Shown here one piece after another: positions 40,753-49,559 of a DNA stretch of 64,000 bases (its first letter is position 1; each line of letters begins with the position of its first letter). This DNA is from JBCBWG01 sp036804185 (GTDB lineage: Bacteria; Pseudomonadota; Alphaproteobacteria; Rhizobiales; Hyphomicrobiaceae): contig JBHJOC010000038.1 of assembly GCA_050330095.1 (NCBI GenBank), forward strand, positions 1 through 64,000, written 5' to 3'. Made by a program: the position numbers and the translations under genes. Below the pieces are notes generated by a model. That model saw nothing but the letters and a program-made list of their open reading frames with translations. It was not told the origin of the DNA and made no database searches.

Positions 40753-41397
40753 ATGAACCGGATCACGACCCTCGACGACATCAGGCGCGGCGCCGACGCG
40801 CTCCGTGCTACGTGTCCTGCCTTCCAACGCATGCATGACGAGGCTGGTTTGCCGCCCCTGCGCGTCGGCTCGGAGGGCTTCGTGGGATTGGCACGCATCA
40901 TCGTCGGACAGCAGCTGTCGATCGCGAGCGCAGGCGCGATCTGGTCCAGAATGTCAAAGAAATTCGATCCCATGACTTCACAGCGCGTCGCGCGGGCTCG
41001 CGATACGACGCTGAAGTCCGTCGGGCTGTCAGCCGCGAAGATTCGCGCATTACGCGCTGCTGCCGCGTCGATCGAAGCTGGCACGTTGGACCTCACCCCT
41101 GGCGCTTATGCCACCGACGATGATCTTGTTGCCGCATTAACGGCGGTAAAGGGAATTGGGCCCTGGACCGCCGACATTTATCTGATGTTTTCGGTTGCGA
41201 GACCAGATGCGTTCGCGCCGGGTGATCTCGCCCTGCAGGTCGCGGCGCAATGGGCATTCGAGTGGCAGGAGCGTCCCGATCCAGCAACCCTTGCAAGTGG
41301 CGTTGAGCATTGGCGGCCGTGGCGGGGCGTCGGAGCTCGCATGCTGTGGCACTACTACGCGCATGTTCGGGCACGAAGGATCGCCGACCCGGTCTGA
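40753..41397 (+). CDS. alkA: DNA-3-methyladenine glycosylase II (AlkA-like)
   Basis: A 214-residue HhH-GPD base-excision enzyme removing alkylated bases. 'FVGLARIIVGQQLSIASAGAIWSRM' starts the domain. The helix-hairpin-helix is 'LTAVKGIGPWTADIYLMFSV', and the catalytic Asp lies in 'AFAPGDLALQVA' about residue 158. The short length, without the N-terminal beta domain of E. coli AlkA, is normal for alphaproteobacteria. Start at ATG 40753. It lies alone and is not accompanied by ada. Confidence 0.88.
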   Translation: MNRITTLDDIRRGADALRATCPAFQRMHDEAGLPPLRVGSEGFVGLARIIVGQQLSIASAGAIWSRMSKKFDPMTSQRVARARDTTLKSVGLSAAKIRALRAAAASIEAGTLDLTPGAYATDDDLVAALTAVKGIGPWTADIYLMFSVARPDAFAPGDLALQVAAQWAFEWQERPDPATLASGVEHWRPWRGVGARMLWHYYAHVRARRIADPV

Positions 41398-41729
41398 GCC
41401 TGGTCGTCGACATCGGCTTGCGAACGGACCCACATCCGAATGCAGCCACCGAGCCGCCGACGAACACTGGCGAGTGGCAACTGTGGCAATTTTACCAACT
41501 TGGCGAACACCGGTGCCGCATCTTAGGATATTGATATAACGAGTTTTTTGTCTCAACCGCCGCCACGACACAGCCGTTACTCGTGGCTTCACAGAGCTGA
41601 CATGCAAGTCTAATATGTACCCCATGCGCGAGTGCGACGTGCGAGGCAGGAGAAGTCTCGAGACGCTTGGCATCGGTCCGTCAAGCCGGCAGCTCGAAGA
41701 CTCGAGTTGTTTCGGGAAGCACAGACGGG
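41398..41729. other. Gap with no recognised feature
   Basis: 332 bp between the glycosylase gene and the HNH gene. An AT-richer patch (41500-41560, with CAATTTTACCAACTTGG) may be promoter DNA. No palindromic element or frame is evident. Confidence 0.4.
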
Positions 41730-42287
41730 ATGTCCATGAACGAACTTCCAGGACAGGCTCCGGCCCTGGTCCTGAATGCGGATTTTCGGCCGCTGTCGTA
41801 CTATCCGCTGTCGCTTTGGAGCTGGCAGGATACCGTGAAGGCGGTGTTCCTGGACCGCGTCAACATCGTCTCAGAATACGACCACTACGTGCGAAGCCCA
41901 AACTTCGAGATGCGGCTTCCGTCCGTCGTGTCTCTGAAAGAATACGTCAGGCCAGCGGTCTACCCAGCTTTCACGCGCTTCAACGTGTTCTTGCGGGATC
42001 GCTTCACCTGCCAGTACTGCGGTTCCAAAAGTGAGCTGACGTTCGACCACCTGATCCCGCGGTCAAAGGGCGGACATACGCGTTGGGAAAACGTTGTCAC
42101 GGCCTGCTCGCCCTGCAACCTGCGCAAGGCGAACCATCTCGCTGAAAAGATCGGCATGATCCCGCGCCAGAGGCCCTACCGCCCGACGGTGTTCGAACTG
42201 CATCGCAATGGGCGAGCATTTCCGCCCAACTACCTCCACGAAAGCTGGATCGATTACCTCTATTGGGACAGCGAGTTGGAACCTTGA
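41730..42287 (+). CDS. HNH endonuclease family protein
   Basis: A 185-residue nuclease-like protein widespread in alphaproteobacteria. The N-terminal half reads 'VLNADFRPLSYYPLSLWSWQDTVKAVFL'. The HNH module is 'RDRFTCQYCGSKSELTFDHLIPRSKGGHTRWENVVTACSPCNLRKAN'. It has C-x-x-C pairs CQYC and CSPC for zinc, the DH of the HNH, and the final N. The exact role is not known; a housekeeping or repair role is possible because the family is not confined to mobile DNA. ATG at 41730 or 41736. Confidence 0.85.
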   Translation: MSMNELPGQAPALVLNADFRPLSYYPLSLWSWQDTVKAVFLDRVNIVSEYDHYVRSPNFEMRLPSVVSLKEYVRPAVYPAFTRFNVFLRDRFTCQYCGSKSELTFDHLIPRSKGGHTRWENVVTACSPCNLRKANHLAEKIGMIPRQRPYRPTVFELHRNGRAFPPNYLHESWIDYLYWDSELEP

Positions 42288-42359
42288 TTGACGAGATCCC
42301 CGCTGCGTCGGCAGCCACGTCCTTGCGCGTGGCGCCGGCTGCGGCAGGACGTTGAGCGG

Positions 42360-43043
42360 TCATACGACCTCGACGTTGAGATCGGGCAGACCGTCCACAT
42401 GGCCGTGAAGTCTGTCGCCTTTTCTCACTGCGCCGACACCGGCTGGCGTGCCGGTCAAAATCAAATCGCCGGGCCTCAACTCGAACAGCCCCGAAAGAAA
42501 CGCGATCTGTTCGGGGATCGACCAAATCATTTGCTCCAGATCACCGGTCTGGCGCCGCGTGCCATTGACGTCGAGCCAGATCGCCCCCCGCCTGAGATGT
42601 CCAACGTCGTCGGCGCGAGACAGTGCTGTTGCCGGCGCCGAATGGTCGAACGCTTTTCCGACCTCCCATGGCCGCCCCATTTTTTTTGCGACGCCCTGGA
42701 GATCGCGCCGCGTCATATCGAGCGCGACACCGTAGCCGAACACCTTGGAGAGCGCGTCCTCATTGGCGATATTTCGGCCGCCCGACTTCAGGGCCGCGAC
42801 CATCTCGATCTCGAAGTGCACGTCCTCGGAAGCCATCGGGTAGGGGAAGCGACCATCGAGCACGAGACAGTCAGGATTTTTCTGGAAGAAGAACGGTGGC
42901 TCCTTATCCGGGTCGAACCCCATTTCGCGCGTATGCTCGGCATAGTTGCGGCCAACGCAGTAAATTCGGTGGACGGGGAACTGTGCCGACAGGCCGACGA
43001 TTGGCAGGCTGACGATTGGCGGCGGCTCGAAGACGTAGGACAT
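42360..43043 (-). CDS. Fumarylacetoacetate hydrolase-family enzyme
   Basis: A 227-residue enzyme of the FAH superfamily, which hydrolyses or decarboxylates 2-oxo or acylpyruvate substrates with a divalent metal. It shows 'YCVGRNYAEHTREMGFDPDKEPPFFFQKNPDCLV', metal-ligand 'HFEIEMVAALKSGGRNIANEDAL', 'FGYGVALDMTRRDLQ', and the ending 'LRPGDLILTGTPAGVGAVRKGD'. The short length matches acylpyruvase/FahA2-type proteins rather than true fumarylacetoacetase. A run of eight A occurs inside (KKM). Substrate unknown. Start ATG 43043, with only a weak ribosome site. Confidence 0.85.
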   Translation of the reverse strand: MSYVFEPPPIVSLPIVGLSAQFPVHRIYCVGRNYAEHTREMGFDPDKEPPFFFQKNPDCLVLDGRFPYPMASEDVHFEIEMVAALKSGGRNIANEDALSKVFGYGVALDMTRRDLQGVAKKMGRPWEVGKAFDHSAPATALSRADDVGHLRRGAIWLDVNGTRRQTGDLEQMIWSIPEQIAFLSGLFELRPGDLILTGTPAGVGAVRKGDRLHGHVDGLPDLNVEVV

Positions 43044-43300
43044 GGGCAAGACTCTCGGCTGTGGGCGTGGACCGGCTCGCAGATGACAGGCCTCTGCGTG
43101 ACCGCTCGTGACGATTGCCCAGTCGCGGCGGGCGGGCAAGCCCGCGAACCTCAGGCCTCATCTGCGCGCGGTCCGCAATGCGGTGCTCTGCAAGGCCTCA
43201 CTGACAACGACCGGCCGGGCCGCGGCACTTCTGCCGGACCCGGTCGATCTCTCATCAATGTCACACCCGCTCACTTGGTGCCTGACCTCAGGTGACCTGC

Positions 43301-44362
43301 TCACAGGTCCATCATCTGAGGTGCCATCGGCGCCGGGTTTTCGAGGATCGCGACCTCGAGGACCATTGCGAGCACTCCCTCCGCCAAGGCCAGAGCTTGG
43401 TAGCTCACAAGGCTGATGCGCTCGCCAACGGTGCAGGACATCACCATCGAGACAGGGGCTGGCGCGTCGGAAACCTTGGCAGGCTGCAGCGGAAAGGCCT
43501 CGAAGTTGCCGGCACATGTCTTCGCTTCAACTTCGACGCGGCTTTCAAGGAGTTGCTCCACGGTCTCCGCCGCATTCTCGACGATCAGCATGGCGCCGAT
43601 CACCCCGCTCGGCCGCTTCCAGTTGACCGCCCAGCCCTTGAGCGCGCCCTGACCCTCGGCTTCGAACTCATAAGTCGACGTGTTCTGGCCGAGATAGCGC
43701 AGCGCGATCGGCAGGGTCTCGGCATAGCCGAGCATGCGCGGGGCTGGCGTCTGCGGAGCCTGCGGTTCTTGCGCTGCAGCCGGAGCCGCCTCTGCAGCTG
43801 CCTCAGTCGCTGGTGTCTGGTCTTGGTGTGCAGCATTCACGCCGCGTACTGCCATCGCGTGCTCCACGCAGGCATCCACGAGCTTGATCGCCTGTTGAGC
43901 GTCCCTCAGACCATAGCCGATTTTCTTGCCGTCCTCGGTAACCAGGGCTACCGACTTGCTTTTTGCGATCGGCGTCATGCTCTCGATCTGACGTCCCATA
44001 TTGAACATGTAGCTCGAACCGACCGCGCCGCTCTGACCCTGGAAAGTCTTGCCATCAACGATCAGCCGGGCCGCCGTCGGCCTGAGCGCCGAACCGAGTG
44101 CCCAGGCAGGATTGTAAAACTGGACGATCCAGGTCGACGTGGTCCGCGCCAGCATGATCTTGGACGGGCCCTTCTGCTTGCGGATGGCCCGGCAGTGATT
44201 GAACTCGTCGCCCTGGGATGCCCGAACGATGGTCCAGTTGGGCGTCTCGCCGAACACGCTGTCTTGAATGTCGGCTGCGTGTGTCGTGAAGCCCGAGAGT
44301 GAAACCAAGGCTGTGGCGGTCAGGGTTGCGGCCGTCATCGTGTTGAAGGACTTGCGGGACAT
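43301..44362 (-). CDS. Exported periplasmic protein of unknown function
   Basis: A 353-residue exported protein with a signal peptide (residues 1-29, cleaved after THA) and two beta-rich halves joined by an Ala/Pro/Gln linker (about 200-225). The N-terminal half has 'NWTIVRASQGDEFNHCRAIRKQKGPSKIMLARTTSTWIVQFYNPAW' and resembles proteins of the invasion-associated locus B type, though not convincingly. The C-terminal half has cysteines in KTCAG and MSCTV. AAGGAG just upstream of the ATG is one of the best ribosome sites here, so it is well translated. No neighbour gives a role. Confidence 0.7.
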   Translation of the reverse strand: MSRKSFNTMTAATLTATALVSLSGFTTHAADIQDSVFGETPNWTIVRASQGDEFNHCRAIRKQKGPSKIMLARTTSTWIVQFYNPAWALGSALRPTAARLIVDGKTFQGQSGAVGSSYMFNMGRQIESMTPIAKSKSVALVTEDGKKIGYGLRDAQQAIKLVDACVEHAMAVRGVNAAHQDQTPATEAAAEAAPAAAQEPQAPQTPAPRMLGYAETLPIALRYLGQNTSTYEFEAEGQGALKGWAVNWKRPSGVIGAMLIVENAAETVEQLLESRVEVEAKTCAGNFEAFPLQPAKVSDAPAPVSMVMSCTVGERISLVSYQALALAEGVLAMVLEVAILENPAPMAPQMMDL

Positions 44363-44727
44363 TTGACTTCTCCTTGGGGGCTGACGTTTCCGTCTCGGCT
44401 GCTGTTGACCCCAAAGTGCCGCGTCCTGGCCCCGTCGGCTGTCCCGCTCGGAACAAGGCCCAAATTTTTCAGAGGCAGGCTGACAGCAGCTGTCCGCACT
44501 TCGCTCGTCAGTCTCGTCAGGCGCCGAAACGCGCTTCGGAACGCGGGTAGGAGTGACGCGACACGCGTTGCGTCAGCCTTCTGGCGCGTTGCAGCACGAG
44601 CGCTTTGGGGCTAACCGTCGCGCCCATCACACGTGGAGGGTCGTTGCCGATGCGTCTCCAACCGCTCGGGGCCGGACCCGCCAGAGCGCTTGCCGAAGTC
44701 AAACGTCGCAATCAGGGAGTTGTCCGC
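44363..44727. other. Gap holding a type A palindrome, upstream of mdh
   Basis: 365 bp between two divergent genes, so both promoters lie here. It includes type A copy 6 (44477-44553) in the orientation opposite to copies 4 and 5. No extra gene. Confidence 0.45.
44477..44553. repeat. Palindromic element, type A, copy 6 (inverted)
   Basis: The core GTCTCGTCAGGCGCCGAAACG is the reverse complement of the other type A cores, and the right end GCGGGTAGGAG matches the family. The left arm is degraded. Confidence 0.6.
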
Positions 44728-45693
44728 ATGGCGCGCACGAAAATCGCTTGTATCGGCTCTGGAATGATCGGAGGCACGCTGGCGCACCTGATCGGCCTCA
44801 AGGAATTGGGCGATGTCGTCCTGTTCGACATCGCCGAGGGATTGCCGAAAGGCAAGGCTCTCGACCTTGCCCAGTCGGGCTCGGTCGAAAGCTTCGATAT
44901 CGCGCTCAAGGGAACGAGTTCATACGCCGATATCGAGGGCGCTGACGTCTGCATCGTCACGGCCGGCGTGCCACGCAAACCGGGCATGAGCCGCGACGAC
45001 CTGCTCGAGATCAACCTCAAAGTCATGCAGGCTGTTGGCGACGGGATCCGCAAGTACGCACCCGGCACACTCGTGATCGTCATCACGAACCCCCTCGATG
45101 CGATGGTCTGGGCGCTTCAAAAGGCGTCAGGTTTGCCACCGCACCGCGTGATCGGCATGGCCGGCGTGCTCGACACAGCCCGCTTCCGCCACTTTATCGC
45201 CGACGAACTGAAGGTGTCGGTCCGGGATGTGTTCGCGTTCGTGCTCGGCGGGCACGGCGATGACATGGTGCCGCTCGTGCGATATTCGACGGTGGCCGGA
45301 ATTCCGCTGCCAGATATCGTCAAGATGGGCTGGATGAGCCAGCAGCGGCTCGATGCGATTGTCGATCGAACGCGCAAAGGTGGCGGCGAAATCGTATCGC
45401 TTCTCGGGAATGGCTCGGCCTACTATGCGCCCGCTTCGTCGGCCATCCAGATGGCCGAGAGCTTCCTCAAGGACCAGAAGCGCATTCTTCCTTGCGCTGT
45501 GCAGCTCAATGGCCAGTTCGGCGTCCATGGGCTCTACGTCGGAGTGCCAGCGATCATCGGTGCCGGCGGCGTCGAGCGGATCGTCGAAATCGAGCTCAAT
45601 GCCGACGAGCAAGCCATGTTCGAAAAGTCCGTCGCCTCAGTGAGCGGGCTGGTCGAGGCGTGCAAAGCGATCGCACCAACGCTCGGAAGCTGA
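44728..45693 (+). CDS. mdh: Malate dehydrogenase
   Basis: A 321-residue NAD-dependent malate dehydrogenase of the lactate-dehydrogenase-like type common in alphaproteobacteria. It has 'KIACIGSGMIGGTLAHLI' (NAD fold), 'DVCIVTAGVPRKPGMSRDDLLEINLK' (substrate arginines), 'VITNPLDAMVW', 'GMAGVLDTARFRHFIADEL', and the active-site 'VLGGHGDDMVPLVRYSTVAGIPL'. The start at 44728 has GGGAG upstream. In most relatives it heads an mdh-sucCD-sucAB operon, but here the next genes are a small membrane protein and typA, so the suc genes are elsewhere. Confidence 0.95.
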   Translation: MARTKIACIGSGMIGGTLAHLIGLKELGDVVLFDIAEGLPKGKALDLAQSGSVESFDIALKGTSSYADIEGADVCIVTAGVPRKPGMSRDDLLEINLKVMQAVGDGIRKYAPGTLVIVITNPLDAMVWALQKASGLPPHRVIGMAGVLDTARFRHFIADELKVSVRDVFAFVLGGHGDDMVPLVRYSTVAGIPLPDIVKMGWMSQQRLDAIVDRTRKGGGEIVSLLGNGSAYYAPASSAIQMAESFLKDQKRILPCAVQLNGQFGVHGLYVGVPAIIGAGGVERIVEIELNADEQAMFEKSVASVSGLVEACKAIAPTLGS

Positions 45694-45737
45694 CCGCGGC
45701 CGCGCCTGCAAGCGGGCACGCCACCCATCAGAAGACC

Positions 45738-45817
45738 CCGAGGATGGCCGATAAGAAGTCCCTGCACCATCTGCAACACCCGCCGTCCAGGGACGCCTGA
45801 TCGAAAAGCGGTACGAG
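45738..45817. repeat. 80-bp palindromic element, type B, copy 2
   Basis: The inner arms AAGAAGTCCCTG and CAGGGACGCCTGATCG pair. The right end GAAAAGCGGTACGAG is identical to the family. Loop CACCATCTGCAACACCCGCC. It lies 13 bp before type A copy 7. Confidence 0.7.
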
Positions 45818-45830
45818 ATCCGGTATGTTG

Positions 45831-45907
45831 CTCGTACCGTTCACTTTCCGAAGTTCGTTTCGGCGTCTGACGAGGGTGACCGACGAACCACGGAACGCGG
45901 CTACTCG
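45831..45907. repeat. 77-bp palindromic element, type A, copy 7
   Basis: Starts CTCGTACC and contains CTTTCCGAAGTTCGTTTCGG, then CGACGAACCACGGAACGCGG. Exactly 77 bp between CTCG ends. Together with the B copy it fills the gap between mdh and the small membrane protein. Confidence 0.75.
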
Positions 45908-45999
45908 CACCGCCGCTGACCTTGACCGAGGTCAAGGTCGCAAGGCCCTCCGGGCGCTATGGGCATCTGGCCACCAGGAGAACGCATTCGGAGGCCGTC

Positions 46000-46218
46000 A
46001 TGCGGCTCAGTTTGACATTCGTCGTTTTCGTAATCGTGGGTCCGACCGTCGCCGGTATCCTGTTGACCGGACTGCTTTCGACCGACGCACACGGCCTGAG
46101 CGTCACGGAGATGTTCGCACCTGTCGCGGGCTTGGGATTTCTCATCGGCCTGCCAATCAGTTACGTCATCGCGGGATCGCTGATGAAGCGTCTGAAGTCG
46201 TCACAGGGTGCCGCCTGA
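46000..46218 (+). CDS. Small two-helix membrane protein
   Basis: A 72-residue protein with two hydrophobic helices ('LTFVVFVIVGPTVAGILLTGLL' and 'MFAPVAGLGFLIGLPISYVIAG') and a basic end 'MKRLKSSQGAA'. ATG at 46000 is preceded by GGAGGCCGTC. This size and arrangement occur as conserved hypothetical proteins near mdh in other alphaproteobacteria as I recall, but I cannot name a function. An opposite-strand frame is less credible. Confidence 0.65.
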   Translation: MRLSLTFVVFVIVGPTVAGILLTGLLSTDAHGLSVTEMFAPVAGLGFLIGLPISYVIAGSLMKRLKSSQGAA

Positions 46219-46578
46219 CGGCACTCATCATGCCACGTTCACGCGCCGGCCGGGTTAGAACGTCGCGTTTGCGGGTGGGCGTTGTGGCCACGCGGCGGCC
46301 ATATGGGATCAGACACGCGATGCTGCGCGCTGAGGCTCCATCGCCTCGAACGCGACGTTGATGCGCCGCACACGGTTTAGTGCATGCGTTGCGATCGGGA
46401 TAATGGTTCCCACCGGGTATGACCCACGATTGAGCGGCGGCACCAATCGGACAGCACGTGCGCTGCGTTGACACCATGGCGGTACAACGACCGGTGTGCT
46501 AAGCGCTCCGGCAGTTTTGCAGCGCACAACGCGCGGGCCGCGGGATTGCGGCTTTTCCCGGACCTCGAGACCCGACCC
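46219..46578. other. Leader of typA
   Basis: 360 bp upstream of typA. TTGACA occurs near 46468, but no -10 partner at 17 bases is convincing. No palindromic element, no gene. Confidence 0.4.
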
Positions 46579-48402
46579 ATGCAGCTTCGCAACATCGCGA
46601 TCATCGCCCACGTCGACCATGGCAAGACGACACTTGTCGACGAACTCATGAAGCAATCCGGCGCGTTTCGCGACAATCAGAAGGTGGCCGAGCGGGCCAT
46701 GGATTCCAACGATCTCGAGCGCGAGCGGGGGATCACGATCCTGGCCAAATGCACATCCGTCGTCTGGAAGGACACGCGGATCAACATCGTCGACACACCG
46801 GGCCACGCGGACTTCGGCGGCGAGGTCGAACGCATCCTGAACATGGTCGACGGCGTCATCGTGCTCGTTGATGCCTCCGAAGGACCGCTCCCGCAGACCA
46901 AATTCGTCGTCTCGAAGGCGCTGAAGCTCGGCATGCGGCCAATTGTTGCGATCAATAAGATCGACCGCCCAGACGAGCGCCACCAGGACGTGCTGAACGA
47001 GGTGTTCGACCTGTTCGCGAACCTCGACGCGACCGATGATCAGCTCGATTTCCCGACCCTGTTCGGATCAGGCCGTGATGGCTGGATGGCGGAAGACCCC
47101 TCCGGGCCGAAAGAGAGCCTGGCGCCGCTGTTCGATCTCGTGATCCGGCATGTTCCGGCGCCGAACGTCGAACCTGGTTCTTTCCGCCTGCTAGCGACGA
47201 CACTTGAGGCCGATTCATTCCTGGGCCGTATCCTGACCGGGCGCATCACATCCGGGAGCGTGAAGCCCAATATGCAGGTCAAGGCGCTTCGCGCAGGCGG
47301 CCACACCGTAGAGACCTTCCGGATCACGAAGGTTCTTGCATTCCGAGGCCTCGAGCGGACCGCGATTGATCAAGCGGACGCTGGTGACATCATCGCGCTC
47401 GCCGGCATGACTGAGGCGACAGTTGCCGATACGCTTTGCGACCCGTCGGTGACCGAGCCGATCGCCGCGCAGCCGATCGACCCGCCGACGTTGTCGATGA
47501 CGTTCCGGATCAACGACGGTCCATTTGCTGGCCGCGAGGGTGACAAGGTCCAGTCGCGCGTCATCCGCGACCGGCTTTTCAAAGAAGCCGAGCGCAACAT
47601 CGCAATTCAGATCACGGAAAACGACGACAAGGACTCCTTTGAGGTCGCAGGGCGCGGGGAACTTCAACTCGCGATCCTGATCGAAAACATGCGCCGCGAA
47701 GGCTTCGAGCTCACGGTCGCTCGTCCGCGCGTCATGCTGCGCACGGATAGTGCCAGCGGCGGGCTCCTCGAACCGCTTGAGGAAGTCATCATCGACGTCG
47801 ATGAGGAGCACTCCGGCGTCGTCGTGCAGAAGTTGTCCGAGCGCCGTGGCGATCTGATCGAGATGCGGCCGTCTGGCGGCGGACGTCAGCGGGTCGTCTT
47901 CCACGCTCCAACGCGGGGGCTGCTCGGCTATCAGAGCGAATTGCTCTCGGACACTCGGGGCACCGCCGTAATGAACCGGCTGTTCCATTCCTATGTCCCT
48001 TATCGCGGCGAAATACCCGGTCGCAGGAATGGCGTTCTGATCTCGAACGCCATGGGCGAGGCGACCGCTTACTCGTTGTTCTATCTGCAGGAACGCGGCC
48101 CGATCATGATCAGCCCGCAAACCAAAGTTTATGAGGGTATGATCATCGGCCAGCACAGCCGCGACAATGATCTTGTGGTCAATTGCATCGAGAATAAGAA
48201 GCTCACCAATATTCGAGCGGCGGGCAAGGATGATGCACTGAATCTCACTCCGCCGATGAAAATGACGCTGGAGCGTGCACTGTCTTATATTGAGGACGAC
48301 GAACTGGTCGAGATCACGCCGGACGCGATCCGTCTGCGCAAGCGCTGGCTCGATCCGAACGAGCGCAAGAAGCGCGAGCGGGCCAAGGACAAGGCTGCCT
48401 GA
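46579..48402 (+). CDS. typA: Translational GTPase TypA/BipA
   Basis: A 607-residue ribosome-associated GTPase. G1 is AHVDHGKTT, then switch 1 'RAMDSNDLERERGITILAKCTSV', G3 'DTPGHADFGGEV' and G4 'NKIDRPDE'. The later domains show 'LRGEIQ'-like elongation-factor features: 'GRGELQLAILIENMRREGFEL' and the C-terminal TypA-specific 'EIPGRRNGVLISNAMGEATAYSLFYLQERG' and 'NDLVVNCIENKKLTNIRA'. Typical length. It helps ribosome assembly and stress growth. Start at ATG 46579. Confidence 0.96.
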   Translation: MQLRNIAIIAHVDHGKTTLVDELMKQSGAFRDNQKVAERAMDSNDLERERGITILAKCTSVVWKDTRINIVDTPGHADFGGEVERILNMVDGVIVLVDASEGPLPQTKFVVSKALKLGMRPIVAINKIDRPDERHQDVLNEVFDLFANLDATDDQLDFPTLFGSGRDGWMAEDPSGPKESLAPLFDLVIRHVPAPNVEPGSFRLLATTLEADSFLGRILTGRITSGSVKPNMQVKALRAGGHTVETFRITKVLAFRGLERTAIDQADAGDIIALAGMTEATVADTLCDPSVTEPIAAQPIDPPTLSMTFRINDGPFAGREGDKVQSRVIRDRLFKEAERNIAIQITENDDKDSFEVAGRGELQLAILIENMRREGFELTVARPRVMLRTDSASGGLLEPLEEVIIDVDEEHSGVVVQKLSERRGDLIEMRPSGGGRQRVVFHAPTRGLLGYQSELLSDTRGTAVMNRLFHSYVPYRGEIPGRRNGVLISNAMGEATAYSLFYLQERGPIMISPQTKVYEGMIIGQHSRDNDLVVNCIENKKLTNIRAAGKDDALNLTPPMKMTLERALSYIEDDELVEITPDAIRLRKRWLDPNERKKRERAKDKAA

Positions 48403-48507
48403 CGGCTTGAGCCGCGCAACCGGGTTCCGGTTATGCAGCGTCACCGGGCGCGGCTCCGAAAGCACGTGCAGCCTGCACGGTTCGCCACTGCCGGCAACAG
48501 CAAAATC

Positions 48508-48625
48508 AGATCCGACGGAATCGCCAGTCCAATTCACACATCGGATCGGGTTGCTCGAAAACTGCAGGAATAGAAGATTTTCATCCGACCACACGTGACT
48601 GCGAATGTAGTCGCGTGTGGTCGGT
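48508..48625. repeat. About 118-bp element, type C, copy 2
   Basis: Shares GATCCGAC.GAATCGCCA and TCATCCGACCAC with the copy at 16046. The right-hand hairpin is CCGACCACACGTGACTGC, loop GAATG, TAGTCGCGTGTGGTCGG. The loop GCGAATG is identical in both copies while the stem bases have changed on both sides. Confidence 0.7.
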
Positions 48626-48709
48626 TGCAATGACATCGCCAGATAAGGCACAGCGGAAATAGAAGCGAGCCATTCTCGCTCCGACGGGAGGCATCCATGA
48701 AGTACGTGG

Positions 48710-48783
48710 CTAGTGTTGCGCCACTAACGTTGGCGGACCACGTCGCAGTAACCGGAGACCAAGTGCTAGTGGCGCAACACTAA
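48710..48783. repeat. 74-bp palindrome with CTAG end
   Basis: The perfect arms TAGTGTTGCGCCACTA (48711-48726) and TAGTGGCGCAACACTA (48767-48782) are 16 bases each. Left end CTAG; right end CTAA. The left arm resembles chain unit 4 near 13375. Confidence 0.85.
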
Positions 48784-49021
48784 GAAATATCCTCTTGAGC
48801 GGTCGCTCTTTTTTTGGACCTTTTTGTAAGTCGAATTTTTAGCGCTCGTGAACCAAGGAGTGGCAAGTGTCGCGGAGGTTTAACATCGATTAATGAGACG
48901 GACTGCACATTTGTAGTCCTAGAATTGATGAAGGTCGGCGTGTTCTCGCTGCACATGAATCAAGAAAGTCAATCCGCTGTATGGTTTGCGAGGGCAAGCC
49001 TGCCGTCAGGAGTTGCATCCA

Positions 49022-49444
49022 GTGCGCTCGAGTGAAAAGCGTTTCTCGCCGGCGGCCGCGCAGATCGCGCCGGCATTGCTCGGATTCGTTGCGCCCGTTA
49101 TCGCACTCTTCGCGCTCAGACCCCAATTCGTCCTGGAAAACCGCGAGGTGTTTGCTGCACTTCTGGTGATCGCATTCGTGATCACCATGTGCCTTCTGTT
49201 GCTCGCCGCAGCACTTCCACGACGCATCATCGCAGCCGCGTTCAGCGCCGATGGGGAAAGGCTGCTCATCCAGCGTGCAAACGCCGTATCCTCATCGGTC
49301 GAAGACATCCCGGCGCGCGCGATCATCAGTGCCAAAACTGTGCGGACGTACGACGCGGATGGCTACCCAGAGGACGTTGTCGACGTCGAACTTGCTGGCG
49401 GTCGTGTCATCAGGGTCCCGGCGAACGCTTCGTTTGCGCCCTGA
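49022..49444 (+). CDS. Membrane protein with PH-like C-terminal part
   Basis: A 140-residue protein. Two hydrophobic helices ('IAPALLGFVAPVIALFAL' and 'VFAALLVIAFVITMCLLLLAAAL') are followed by a beta-rich end 'ADGERLLIQRANAVSSSVEDIPARAIISAKTVRTYDADGYPEDVVDVELAGGRVIRVP'. This resembles the PH-like domains of small membrane proteins. I took the GTG at 49022 because AGGAG lies about nine bases upstream; a TTG at 48986 is the alternative. Function unknown. It may be linked to the helicase gene 115 bp downstream, but there is no evidence of cooperation. Confidence 0.65.
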   Translation: MRSSEKRFSPAAAQIAPALLGFVAPVIALFALRPQFVLENREVFAALLVIAFVITMCLLLLAAALPRRIIAAAFSADGERLLIQRANAVSSSVEDIPARAIISAKTVRTYDADGYPEDVVDVELAGGRVIRVPANASFAP

Positions 49445-49559
49445 TCGAGCAGCACCCTGCAAACGCCGCCATCCACCCCCTCCGCTAGCGGCGTTGCGCG
49501 AACCAGCCTAAGGTCGCTGCGCGCGAACGTTTGCGGCAACCAGGAACACGGGCGGAAGC

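Larger units (their letters stand above)
48403..49021. other. 619-bp gap rich in repeats
   Basis: Downstream of typA: a small hairpin AACCGG-GTT-CCGGTT (48418-48432), the type C copy 2, a 74-bp palindrome (48710-48783) and an AT-rich stretch with T-runs (48805-48840). No supported gene. Confidence 0.55.

Noticed and set aside
43292..44302. 336-codon plus-strand frame opposite the exported periplasmic protein
   Set aside because: The minus-strand gene has a signal peptide and a strong ribosome site; the plus frame has neither.
45831..45907. Short arginine-rich peptide genes reading through the palindromes
   Set aside because: The same peptide-like strings arise wherever the type A repeat occurs, on either strand, because the repeat has no stops; they are by-products of the repeat.
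47215..48651. 478-codon minus-strand frame opposite typA
   Set aside because: typA is certain on the plus strand, and the opposite frame follows its codon bias with no recognisable domain.
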